Shown here: piece by piece, positions 1 to 6,468 of the stretch | Numbering within the stretch: position 1 is the stretch's first letter | How the letters are laid out: the number at the start of each line of letters is the position of its first letter | NCBI GenBank assembly: GCA_002315715.1 | Contig: DCHY01000012.1 | Span: 1 to 8,628 of the forward strand | Direction of reading: 5' to 3' | Length of the DNA: 8,628 nt | Origin: Clostridiales bacterium UBA1740 | GTDB taxonomy: Bacteria; Bacillota; Clostridia; Oscillospirales; CAG-272 | Notes under the pieces: model-generated | Told to the model about the DNA's origin: nothing | What the model saw: the letters and a program-made list of their open reading frames with translations, nothing else | Database searches by the model: none | Made by a program: the position numbers and the translations under genes

Positions 1-12
1 ATGAATATGAGC

Positions 13-45
13 AAAAGAGCGTTCCGATAGGAGCGCTCTTTTTTT
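13..45 (+). terminator. Intrinsic terminator of an upstream gene outside the window
   Basis: A 13-bp stem pairs AAAAGAGCGTTCC (13-25) with GGAGCGCTCTTTT (30-42). It has one G-U wobble and a GATA tetraloop, and a run of T continues to 45. No gene in the window ends just before it, so it most likely closes a plus-strand gene to the left. The A-run at the start of the stem gives a weaker U-run on the other strand, so it may work in both directions. The nine-codon open frame from base 1 to the TAG at 28-30 lies partly inside the stem and is not treated as a gene. Confidence 0.85.
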
Positions 46-64
46 ATGCCGTTTTTCCGAAAGG

Positions 65-274
65 AATCAGATACAACGCTGCGCGTGGATGAGATACCGC
101 CTGCGGCGGATGAGATACCACGCTATGCGCGGATGAGATACAAGGCTTTGCCTTGATGAGATACCGCCTGCGGCAGATGATATACCGCGCGGGGCGCGGA
201 TGAGATACAAGGCTTCGCCTTGATGATATACCAACCTTTGGTTGGATGATATACCGCGCGGGGCGCGGATGAGA
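65..274. repeat. Array of 10-base linkers alternating with variable short palindromes
   Basis: The linker GATGAGATAC or GATGATATAC occurs at 88, 109, 132, 155, 176, 199, 222 and 245. A degenerate copy lies at 65-74 and a truncated one (GATGAGA) at 268. Spacing is 21 or 23 bases. Each of the nine intervals is an 11- or 13-base hairpin with a three-base loop: AACGCTGCGCGTG (75-87), CGCCTGCGGCG (98-108), CACGCTATGCGCG (119-131), AAGGCTTTGCCTT (142-154), CGCCTGCGGCA (165-175), CGCGCGGGGCGCG (186-198 and again 255-267), AAGGCTTCGCCTT (209-221) and CAACCTTTGGTTG (232-244). Arm sequences differ widely but stay self-complementary. It is not a CRISPR array: the constant part is too short and the variable parts are palindromes. 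RNA from either strand would form a string of small hairpins joined by single-stranded linkers. Function is unknown; a nucleoid-protein or RNA-binding array, or a REP-like element, are possibilities only. Confidence 0.9.
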
Positions 275-445
275 AGTTATATATAAAGGAAGGAAAACGA
301 TAATTTCGTTTGTTACAAAAGGACACATAAATGTTACTTTATGCATAATCGACTGAATATTCATGCATAATGCATAAATATACACATAATGTACGGAAAA
401 TGCGAATATTTTTCAAAAAAATATCATAAAAATGCAAAAAACATA
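275..445 (+). other. A+T-rich leader upstream of argG, no gene seen
   Basis: This non-coding stretch separates the hairpin array from the argG promoter. It contains a small hairpin, AAACGA (295-300) paired with TCGTTT (306-311), which lacks a U-tract. Several ATGCATAA and ATAATG motifs lie at 341-391. A-tracts and T-tracts at about 404-445, just upstream of the -35 box, could act as an UP element. No open frame with a ribosome binding site was found. Confidence 0.6.
354..384. promoter_or_regulatory. Two tandem ARG-box-like sites (putative ArgR/AhrC operator)
   Basis: Two 14-base matches to the ARG-box core pattern TGNAT-N4-ATNCA lie three bases apart: TGAATATTCATGCA (354-367) and TGCATAAATATACA (371-384). 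ArgR/AhrC hexamers classically bind paired boxes upstream of arginine genes, and argG-argH lies directly downstream, which fits. Against this, the boxes sit about 62 bases upstream of the -35 element rather than on the promoter. Their centre-to-centre distance is 17 rather than the 21 of the E. coli arrangement, and the region is A+T-rich enough for chance matches. This is inference from pattern and context. Confidence 0.4.
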
Positions 446-474
446 TTGACAAGCAAAAAAACAAGTGCTATACT
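446..474 (+). promoter_or_regulatory. Sigma-A-type promoter of the argGH-transporter operon
   Basis: A perfect -35 box TTGACA (446-451) is followed by a 17-base spacer and the -10 box TATACT (469-474). An extended -10 TG (466-467) strengthens it. Transcription should start near 481, leaving a leader of about 25 bases before the argG start. A/T tracts lie immediately upstream. This is the strongest promoter match in the window. Confidence 0.85.
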
Positions 475-506
475 GTGTACATCATTGAAATTCGAAGGTG
501 TTCGAT

Positions 507-1739
507 ATGAATAAAGAAAACATTAAGAAAGTCGTTCTTGCTTACTCCGGAGGTCTTGATACCTCTATCATTATTCCTTGGCTTAAGGAAAATTACAACA
601 ACTGTGAAGTCATCGCCGTTTCCGGCAACGTCGGTCAGGCAGATGAACTTGAAGGTCTGGAAGAAAAAGCCCTTAAGACCGGTGCTTCCAAACTTTACGT
701 TTTGGATTTGACGGATGAATACGTGGATGACTACATCATCCCGACTATGAAAGCCGGCGCCATTTACGAAGACTACCTCCTCGGTACGTCTCACGCAAGA
801 CCTTGCATCGCCAAGGGATTGGTTGAGATTGCACTCAAGGAAGGCGCCGACGCTATTTGCCACGGTTGTACCAGTAAAGGCAACGACCAGGTTCGTTTTG
901 AACTTGCCATCAAACATTTCGCACCGCAGATGCCCATCATCGCACCTTGGCGTGAATGGACCATCAAATCCCGTGATGAAGAAATCGATTATGCAGAAGC
1001 GCATAACATTCCTCTTAAAATCAACCGTGAGACCAACTATTCCAAAGATAAAAACCTTTGGCACTTGTCCCACGAAGGACTCGACCTTGAGGATACCGGC
1101 AACGAACCGCTTTACGAAAAGCCCGGTTTCCTTGAAATGGGAGTTTCTCCCATCGTAGCGCCCGACGTTCCCACTTACGTGGAACTCGAATTCGAGCAGG
1201 GCAAACCCGTTGCCATCGACGGCAAAAAGATGAGCGCTAAAAACATCATCTTAAAGTTGAATGAACTCGGCGGCAAAAACGGTATCGGACTTCTCGACAT
1301 CGTTGAAAACCGTCTCGTCGGTATGAAATGCCGCGGCGTTTATGAGACTCCCGGCGGAACCATTTTGTATAAGGCTCACGAAACGCTCGAGAGCATTTGC
1401 CTTGACAAGATGACGATGCATGAAAAACAGAAACTTTCCATTACCTTTGCCGAACTTGTTTACAACGGTCAGTGGTTCACGCCTCTTCGCGAAGCACTTT
1501 CCGCTTTCGTAGACAAGACGCAGGAGAAGGTAACCGGAAAAGTCAGACTGAAACTTTACAAAGGCAACATCATCAAAGCCGGCGTTTGGAGCGAAAACTC
1601 CTTGTACAGCGAAAAAATCGCGACCTTCGGTGAATCGGATTACGATCAGAAGGATTCTGCCGGATTTATTAACCTCTACGGTCTTCCCATTGCCGTCCAG
1701 GCCATGGTTGACGCCGAAAACAAAAAGAAAAATCAGTAA
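507..1739 (+). CDS. argG: Argininosuccinate synthase
   Basis: This cytoplasmic enzyme joins citrulline and aspartate, using ATP, to give argininosuccinate, the penultimate step of arginine synthesis. The 410-residue product has the usual length. The N-terminal PP-loop ATP-binding motif AYSGGLDTS is at residues 12-20. The second family signature, GCTSKGNDQVRF, is at 120-131. The substrate-binding region with HLSHEGLDLEDTGNEP and the late ETPGGT motif are also present, so the gene is complete. ATG at 507 was chosen because AAGGTG (495-500) sits six bases upstream. A GTG in the same frame at 498 overlaps that site and would add three residues. It is the first gene of the operon, 28 bases before argH. 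Two ARG-box-like sites upstream suggest repression by arginine through ArgR. No truncation or missing key residue was seen. Confidence 0.97.
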   Translation: MNKENIKKVVLAYSGGLDTSIIIPWLKENYNNCEVIAVSGNVGQADELEGLEEKALKTGASKLYVLDLTDEYVDDYIIPTMKAGAIYEDYLLGTSHARPCIAKGLVEIALKEGADAICHGCTSKGNDQVRFELAIKHFAPQMPIIAPWREWTIKSRDEEIDYAEAHNIPLKINRETNYSKDKNLWHLSHEGLDLEDTGNEPLYEKPGFLEMGVSPIVAPDVPTYVELEFEQGKPVAIDGKKMSAKNIILKLNELGGKNGIGLLDIVENRLVGMKCRGVYETPGGTILYKAHETLESICLDKMTMHEKQKLSITFAELVYNGQWFTPLREALSAFVDKTQEKVTGKVRLKLYKGNIIKAGVWSENSLYSEKIATFGESDYDQKDSAGFINLYGLPIAVQAMVDAENKKKNQ

Positions 1740-1767
1740 TTACAAGCCATAGAAAGGGGATGACAAC

Positions 1768-3141
1768 ATGGCAAAAATGTGGCAGGGAAGAACCGAAGGC
1801 AAAACGAGTCAAATTGCCGACGATTTTAATTCCTCCATTTCTTTCGATAGCCGTATGTTCAAACAGGATATTACCGGCAGTATGGCACATGCCTCCATGT
1901 TGGCAGCCACCGGGATTATCAAAGACGAGGAAGCGCAAACTCTTCTTGACGGACTTCAGAGTATTCTTGACGACCTGTTGAGCGGAGCACTTCAAATCGA
2001 TGCCTCCGCCGAAGATATTCACATGTTCGTCGAACAGGTCCTTACCGAAAGGGTAGGGGACGTCGGAAAGAAACTGCACACGGCGCGTAGCCGAAACGAC
2101 CAGGTCGCTTTGGATTTGCGTTTGTATCTGCGTGACGAAATCGACGTAATCGAAGACCTTACCAAGAAATTGGCAAAGACCGTCACGAACAAAGCGGAAG
2201 AAAACTACGACGTGATCGTTCCCGGATATACGCACCTGCAAAGAGCACAACCCATTACGTTCGGACATCATCTTATGGCATACGTCATGATGCTGCTCCG
2301 CGATATGGACCGTTTGAATGATACCAAAAAGCGAATGAACACCTCGCCTATCGGTTCCTGTGCTTTAGCCGGTACGACCTATCCTACCGACCGTGGTTTT
2401 GAAGCCGATAAACTCGGTTTTGACAGTGTTTGTCAAAACTCCATTGACGGTGTTTCCGACAGAGATTTTGCCGTTGAACTTCTCGGCAACCTTGCGACGC
2501 TGATGATGCATCTTTCCCGTTTTTCGGAAGAAATCATTCTTTGGTGTTCGTGGGAATTTCGCTTCGTGGAACTCTCCGATGCCTTTACTACCGGCTCTTC
2601 CATCATGCCGCAGAAGAAAAATGCGGACATGGCAGAACTCGTTCGCGGCAAAACCGCCCGTGTATACGGCGATTTAATGGCGCTTTTGACAGTCTTAAAA
2701 GGATTGCCGCTTGCTTATAACAAAGATATGCAGGAAGATAAAGAGAGCGTCTTTGATGCCGTTGATACCGTTAAAATGTGTTTGACGGTCTTCACGGGAA
2801 TGGTAGAATCCATGACGGTGAAACCGGAAAACATGCTTGCCGCAGCGCAAAACGGATTTATCAATGCAACCGACCTCGCCGATTATCTTGTCGGACAGGG
2901 ACTCCCTTTCCGCGATGCCTATCATATCTCGGGACAGATCGTCGGGTATTGTATCAAGGAGCATCAAGTCCTTGAAACCTTACCGCTTTCCGTATATCAA
3001 ACCTTCTCACCTCTCTTTGATGAGAACGTTTATAAAGCCGTGGACCTTGTCGAGTGCGTGAAACGACGAAGAAGTTTTGGCGGAACCGCCCCCGAATCGG
3101 TATTGAAACAAATCGAATTTGCTAAGAATTATTTACAATAA
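1768..3141 (+). CDS. argH: Argininosuccinate lyase
   Basis: This enzyme splits argininosuccinate into arginine and fumarate, the last step of arginine synthesis. It is a homotetrameric member of the fumarase/aspartase superfamily. The 457-residue length is typical. Conserved blocks are visible in order: HTARSRND at 104-111, GYTHLQRAQP with Thr155 and His156 (the expected catalytic-base region), and the superfamily signature GSSIMPQKKN at 276-285, whose serine is the catalytic acid/base loop residue. The residue after that signature is Ala286, where Pro is more usual; this should be tolerated. The C-terminal SFGGTAPESV block is intact. The ATG has AAAGGGGAT (1753-1761) at good distance. It follows argG with no terminator between, so the two are co-transcribed. 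The 43 bases after it carry no hairpin, so transcription probably continues into the transporter genes. Confidence 0.97.
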   Translation: MAKMWQGRTEGKTSQIADDFNSSISFDSRMFKQDITGSMAHASMLAATGIIKDEEAQTLLDGLQSILDDLLSGALQIDASAEDIHMFVEQVLTERVGDVGKKLHTARSRNDQVALDLRLYLRDEIDVIEDLTKKLAKTVTNKAEENYDVIVPGYTHLQRAQPITFGHHLMAYVMMLLRDMDRLNDTKKRMNTSPIGSCALAGTTYPTDRGFEADKLGFDSVCQNSIDGVSDRDFAVELLGNLATLMMHLSRFSEEIILWCSWEFRFVELSDAFTTGSSIMPQKKNADMAELVRGKTARVYGDLMALLTVLKGLPLAYNKDMQEDKESVFDAVDTVKMCLTVFTGMVESMTVKPENMLAAAQNGFINATDLADYLVGQGLPFRDAYHISGQIVGYCIKEHQVLETLPLSVYQTFSPLFDENVYKAVDLVECVKRRRSFGGTAPESVLKQIEFAKNYLQ

Positions 3142-3184
3142 TCAAAAAATAATAAAATAATATGTAAAATAGGAGATTAAAACA

Positions 3185-3970
3185 ATGAAAAAGATTATTA
3201 CACTTGTACTTGCTCTTTGCATGGTTCTCGCATGCACCGCAATGTTCGCTTCCTGCGAAAAAGATAAAACCAAAACCATTAACGTTTATACCAATGCCGG
3301 CTTTGCTCCTTACGAATATCTCGATGCTAACGGAAACGTCGTCGGCGTTGACGTTGACATTATGAACTATATCGGCGAAAAACTCGGTTATAAAGTCGTA
3401 ATTAACGACATTGAATTTGATACCATCCTCAATGAAGTTAAAAACGATAAGTATGCTGTCGGCGCTGCCGGAATGAGCAAAAAAGCATCTCGTGATGAAG
3501 TAGCTCTTGCTTCCAACGTTTACGCCACCTCTCAGCAGTACGTTATCGCTCCTGCCGGCGCCTTTACGAAGGGTGCAATCGTTCCGATTGAAGACGTTGT
3601 TTCTTACGCTAACACTCAGAATTCCAAGTCCATTGGTGATCAGAAGGGAACTACCGGTTCTTATCTCGTTGAAGATGCCATTGCAGAATCCGGCGTCAAT
3701 GCCGTTGAGTATTCCAACGCTATCATCGCAAGTGCCGATATCGGAACTACCGTTGCTGCCGTTGTCATCGACAAACTTCCTGCCGAGTCCATCTGCAAAG
3801 GCAATTCCAATCTTGAGTGCTGGCAGTTGGATGCCGAAATGGAATCCTACGTTATGTACTTCAACAAAGACAATGCCGAACTCGTTGCACAAGTAAACGA
3901 GATCCTTGCACAAATGATTGAAGACGGCATTATCGATCAGTATACCGTAAACCACAGTAACGGAAAATAA
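3185..3970 (+). CDS. Polar amino acid ABC transporter substrate-binding lipoprotein
   Basis: This is the extracytoplasmic binding protein of a type-3 (SBP_bac_3) amino acid importer, tethered to the outer face of the membrane. It is 261 residues long. Residues 1-23 form a lipoprotein signal (two Lys, then a hydrophobic core), with probable lipidation at Cys24 in FASC; Cys17 in VLAC is a less likely alternative. Family marks include FAPYEY (40-45), GVDVDIMNYIGEKLGY (54-69), AAGMSKKASR with Arg103 (expected to hold the ligand carboxylate), QKGTTGSY (153-160) and VVID with Asp196 (expected to bind the ligand amino group). AGGAG (3171-3175) precedes the ATG. Position behind argG-argH suggests the ligand is arginine, citrulline, ornithine or another basic amino acid. 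Ligand cannot be read reliably from sequence, and cystine or glutamine cannot be excluded. A weak internal promoter (TTTACA at 3132-3137, AATAAT at 3156-3161) is conceivable. Confidence 0.92.
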   Translation: MKKIITLVLALCMVLACTAMFASCEKDKTKTINVYTNAGFAPYEYLDANGNVVGVDVDIMNYIGEKLGYKVVINDIEFDTILNEVKNDKYAVGAAGMSKKASRDEVALASNVYATSQQYVIAPAGAFTKGAIVPIEDVVSYANTQNSKSIGDQKGTTGSYLVEDAIAESGVNAVEYSNAIIASADIGTTVAAVVIDKLPAESICKGNSNLECWQLDAEMESYVMYFNKDNAELVAQVNEILAQMIEDGIIDQYTVNHSNGK

Positions 3971-3986
3971 TTGAATCGGGATTACA

Positions 3987-4694
3987 ATGACTTTTTTTGA
4001 AAAAATAGAGAAACTATGGAGTCTCCGAGGCTTGTTTATCGAAAGCCTCGGATATTCCCTTTTAATAGCACTTGGCGCCGTTATACTTGGTTTTATAATC
4101 GGCGTCATTTTGGCTGTCATTCGGATTTGTCCGAAAAACAATCCTATTATAAAAATATTGGACAAATTTGCCGAGCTTTATATCACGGTGATTCGCGGAA
4201 CGCCGACGCTTGTGCAACTTTTGATTATGTACAACTCCATTCTTGTCGTATTCAAAAGTTACAAAACAAACTTGATCGTTCCGATTATCGCATTCGGTAT
4301 CAACAGCGGCGCCTACATGGCGGAGATTATCCGTTCCGGTATCAATTCCGTTGATGCAGGACAGATGGAAGCCGGTCGAAGCGTCGGTCTTTCTTGGATC
4401 ACGACCATGCGTAAAATTATCATTCCGCAAGCCATTAAAATCGTAGTACCGACGATTTTTAACGAGATTATCATTCTTGTTAAAGAGACATCCGTTGTCA
4501 GTTACATAGTTTTGAAAGTGAGTGCAAAGCAGAAGTGGGATTTGCTTGGCATGGCTCAAAAGCAAGGTCTTGCCACGCCGGCTTGCTATCTGACGTTCCT
4601 GTTCTCTGCAGCACTGATTTATTTGGCGGTCGTCATGCTTCTCACTTTTGTTCAGCATCTCATCGAAAGAAGGTTGAAGAAGAATGAAAGATGA
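3987..4694 (+). CDS. Polar amino acid ABC transporter permease
   Basis: This is an integral membrane subunit of the HisM/GlnP type, 235 residues, normally acting as a homodimer when only one permease gene is present. About five membrane segments are visible (roughly 20-45, 70-90, 95-115, 150-175 and 200-225). The family block VIRGTPTLVQLLIMYN lies at 68-83. The EAA coupling loop that docks the ATPase begins at EAGRSVGLS (128-136) and continues through IIPQA. The block NEIIILVKETSVVSYI is also typical. Translation begins at the ATG at 3987, 16 bases after the binding-protein gene. Its ribosome binding site is poor (only GGGAT nearby), so translation may depend on coupling to the upstream gene. 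The 3' end overlaps the ATPase gene by 11 bases, a usual sign of translational coupling. Confidence 0.94.
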   Translation: MTFFEKIEKLWSLRGLFIESLGYSLLIALGAVILGFIIGVILAVIRICPKNNPIIKILDKFAELYITVIRGTPTLVQLLIMYNSILVVFKSYKTNLIVPIIAFGINSGAYMAEIIRSGINSVDAGQMEAGRSVGLSWITTMRKIIIPQAIKIVVPTIFNEIIILVKETSVVSYIVLKVSAKQKWDLLGMAQKQGLATPACYLTFLFSAALIYLAVVMLLTFVQHLIERRLKKNER

Positions 4695-5607
4695 TCGTTT
4701 GTTAAAAGTCAAAGGTCTCTACAAATACTTTGGCAAAATCCAAGTGTTAAAAGGCGTTTCTTGCGACATCAGGAAGGGTGAGAGAATCGTCATCATCGGT
4801 GCGTCCGGCTCGGGAAAATCCACCATGCTCCGTTGTATGAACCTTCTTGAAAATCCGACGTACGGTGAAGCGTGGCTGGACGGCAGCCTTTTGACCCCCG
4901 TGGATCCTTATTTGCATTTTGATATTATCAGAACGTCTAGGACCTACAAGAAAATGATGGCGGGGACCGACGGCAGTGAAAAAGCGGACGCCGAGATTAT
5001 TGCCAAAATCAAGACAGAAGACCTTTTGCATGAAAAGAACGAGGGCTTGGAGTATTTGAAAGCCATGCGTGCTTTCCGCAAAGAACACGGTATGGATATC
5101 AACATTGCCCGCCAGCGTACCGGCATGGTATTCCAGCATTTCAATCTTTTCAACAATTTGACGGTTCTTCAGAATTTGACGCTCGCCCCCGTGGAACTCA
5201 AATTGAAAACGCAGGAAGAAGCGGATAAAAAGGCGATGAGTCTGCTTGAGCGCATCGGTCTTCCCGATAAAGCAAACGCTTATCCTTCGACACTCTCCGG
5301 CGGACAGAAACAGAGAATCGCCATCGCACGTGCACTCGCGATGGATCCTGAAGTCATTTTGTTCGACGAGCCGACTTCCGCACTTGACCCCGAAATGGTC
5401 GGAGAAGTTTTGGATTTGATGAAACAACTTGCCGAAGAAGGCATGACGATGGTTATCGTCACCCACGAAATGGGCTTTGCGCGCGAGGTTGCCAACCGCG
5501 TTCTGTTCATGGACGGCGGCGTCATCGCCGAAGAGGGCACGCCCGATGAGATCTTCAATCATCCGAAGTCCGAGCGCCTTCGAAACTTTTTGGCAAAAGT
5601 GCTTTAA
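4684..5607 (+). CDS. Polar amino acid ABC transporter ATP-binding protein with an inserted segment
   Basis: This is the ATPase that powers the importer, of the GlnQ/HisP family. All nucleotide-binding motifs are present: Walker A GASGSGKST (39-47), Q-loop GMVFQ with Gln151, ABC signature LSGGQKQR (204-211), Walker B VILFDEP (224-230) and H-loop His261. At 307 residues it is about 60 longer than the usual 240-245. The excess lies between LDG (65-67) and the Q-loop. From the Walker A lysine to the Q-loop glutamine there are 106 residues, against 44 in E. coli GlnQ as I recall it, so about 62 residues (roughly 75-140) are inserted. The insertion is charged, lysine- and glutamate-rich and probably helical, in the same reading frame, with no sign of a frameshift. 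The ATG overlaps the permease end; AAGG at 4670-4673 is the likely ribosome binding site. A terminator follows at once, making this the last gene of the operon. Confidence 0.95.
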   Translation: MKDDRLLKVKGLYKYFGKIQVLKGVSCDIRKGERIVIIGASGSGKSTMLRCMNLLENPTYGEAWLDGSLLTPVDPYLHFDIIRTSRTYKKMMAGTDGSEKADAEIIAKIKTEDLLHEKNEGLEYLKAMRAFRKEHGMDINIARQRTGMVFQHFNLFNNLTVLQNLTLAPVELKLKTQEEADKKAMSLLERIGLPDKANAYPSTLSGGQKQRIAIARALAMDPEVILFDEPTSALDPEMVGEVLDLMKQLAEEGMTMVIVTHEMGFAREVANRVLFMDGGVIAEEGTPDEIFNHPKSERLRNFLAKVL

Positions 5608-5617
5608 TCCACATACG

Positions 5618-5647
5618 AAAAGAGAGGTTTTTCGCCTCTCTTTTTTT
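5618..5647. terminator. Bidirectional intrinsic terminator between convergent operons
   Basis: A 10-bp stem pairs AAAAGAGAGG (5618-5627) with CCTCTCTTTT (5635-5644) around a seven-base loop, and T continues to 5647. It lies 11 bases after the ABC ATPase stop codon and one base beyond the tepA stop codon on the other strand. The A-run at its left edge supplies a U-run for minus-strand transcripts. One hairpin can therefore end both units, with the plus-strand direction the stronger. Confidence 0.9.
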
Positions 5648-5648
5648 G

Positions 5649-6398
5649 TTATTCGGAAGCTATCTCCTTTTGGCTTTCTTCTATTTTCGTTTTTTTCATT
5701 TCTCTCAGAGCGGCGAGCGCCTCCTTGATACCGCCTATCTCGTCAATCAAACCGCACGCCTTGGCTTCGTAGCCGTCGAGAATCGATCCGATGTCGTTGA
5801 CAAGAACGTCGGTGCGACTCAGCATCGAACGAAAGTCTTCTTCCTTAACGTGTGAATGGTCAACGATAAAGCGGATGATGCGGTCCTGCATCTTTTCAAG
5901 ATAATCAAAAGCCTGCGGCACGCCGAGCACAACGCCGCTCGTGCGAACGGGATGAATCGTCATGGTGGCGGAGGGAACGATAAAGGATTTTTTGCCACTG
6001 GTGGCAAGAGGTACTCCGATAGAATGTCCGCCTCCGAGCACCACCGTTGCCGTCGGCTTGGAAAGGGAAGCGATGACCTCCGCAATGGCGAGTCCCGCCT
6101 CCACGTCACCGCCGAGGGTGTTGATGAGAATGATGATGCCGTCGATTTTGTCGCTTTCTTCAAGCGCGCACAGAAGCGGAATGATGTGGTCGTATTTGGT
6201 CGACTTCTGATTGCTGTCGAGGGTGTAGTGCCCCTCGATTTGTCCTATTATGGATACGACGTAAAAGGTCTCATGTCCGTTTTCAATCGAGACGGCGCCG
6301 AGATTTTCGATTTCGTTTTGTTTTTCTTCGTTTCCTTGTTGTTTCATGAATGGAAAATCCTTCGTTTTTTCCTTTATTTTTTGTTTTTTGTTTTCCAT
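5649..6398 (-). CDS. tepA: ClpP-family serine peptidase, TepA (YmfB) type
   Basis: This is a cytoplasmic ClpP-fold serine peptidase of the translocation-enhancing protein TepA group, named in Bacillus subtilis for a role in protein export. It is 249 residues long, matching TepA (about 245). The core runs from about residue 46 to 230: IIGQIEGH (50-57), NTLGGDVEAGLAIAE (93-107), nucleophile Ser126 in GGGHSIGVP, His149 in TIHPVR, and probable triad Asp202 in NDIG before the GLIDEIGG block. The catalytic triad therefore looks intact. The first 30 residues are lysine-rich and poorly conserved. The ATG at 6398 has no visible ribosome binding site. A second ATG at 6347 (residue 18) has AAGGA ten bases upstream and may be the true start. 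It diverges from pduL and converges on the ABC operon. No clear minus-strand promoter was found; natural substrates are unknown. Confidence 0.9.
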   Translation of the reverse strand: MENKKQKIKEKTKDFPFMKQQGNEEKQNEIENLGAVSIENGHETFYVVSIIGQIEGHYTLDSNQKSTKYDHIIPLLCALEESDKIDGIIILINTLGGDVEAGLAIAEVIASLSKPTATVVLGGGHSIGVPLATSGKKSFIVPSATMTIHPVRTSGVVLGVPQAFDYLEKMQDRIIRFIVDHSHVKEEDFRSMLSRTDVLVNDIGSILDGYEAKACGLIDEIGGIKEALAALREMKKTKIEESQKEIASE

Positions 6399-6404
6399 TA
6401 TTCA

Positions 6405-6433
6405 TTGATTTTTAATTTATGTTATGTTATAAT
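6405..6433 (+). promoter_or_regulatory. Sigma-A-type promoter of the pduL operon
   Basis: TTGATT (6405-6410) and a perfect -10 box TATAAT (6428-6433) are separated by 17 bases. Transcription should begin near 6440, giving a leader of roughly 29 bases before pduL. The -35 box lies only six bases from the longer possible tepA start, so any tepA promoter for that start must overlap this one. Confidence 0.82.
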
Positions 6434-6468
6434 ATATCGGATAAAAAAAGACACGAAGGAGATACTTT

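Noticed and set aside
65..274. CRISPR array
   Set aside because: The constant element is only 10 bases, the intervals are 11-13 bases and palindromic, and there are no cas genes in the window.
295..311. Hairpin AAACGA/TCGTTT as a terminator or riboswitch stem
   Set aside because: Six A+T-rich pairs, no U-tract after it and no surrounding conserved structure; not enough to call a regulatory element.
44..385. Minus-strand open frame of 113 codons with a repetitive peptide (SHPRPARYII-like)
   Set aside because: It is translated palindrome-array DNA. The unit spacing of 21 or 23 bases changes the frame and peptide irregularly, no ribosome binding site is visible, and it runs into the A+T-rich leader.
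498..509. GTG at 498 as the argG start
   Set aside because: It lies within the AAGGTG ribosome binding site of the ATG at 507, and the extra residues add nothing conserved.
3132..3161. Separate promoter for the transporter genes (TTTACA and AATAAT)
   Set aside because: The spacing is 18 and both boxes are weak in a very A+T-rich stretch inside and after the argH end. There is no terminator before it, so read-through from argGH is the simpler view.
3122..4165. Minus-strand open frame of 347 codons opposite the binding-protein gene
   Set aside because: It covers a complete lipoprotein gene, its intergenic spacers and the permease start. Its composition is that of an antisense shadow.
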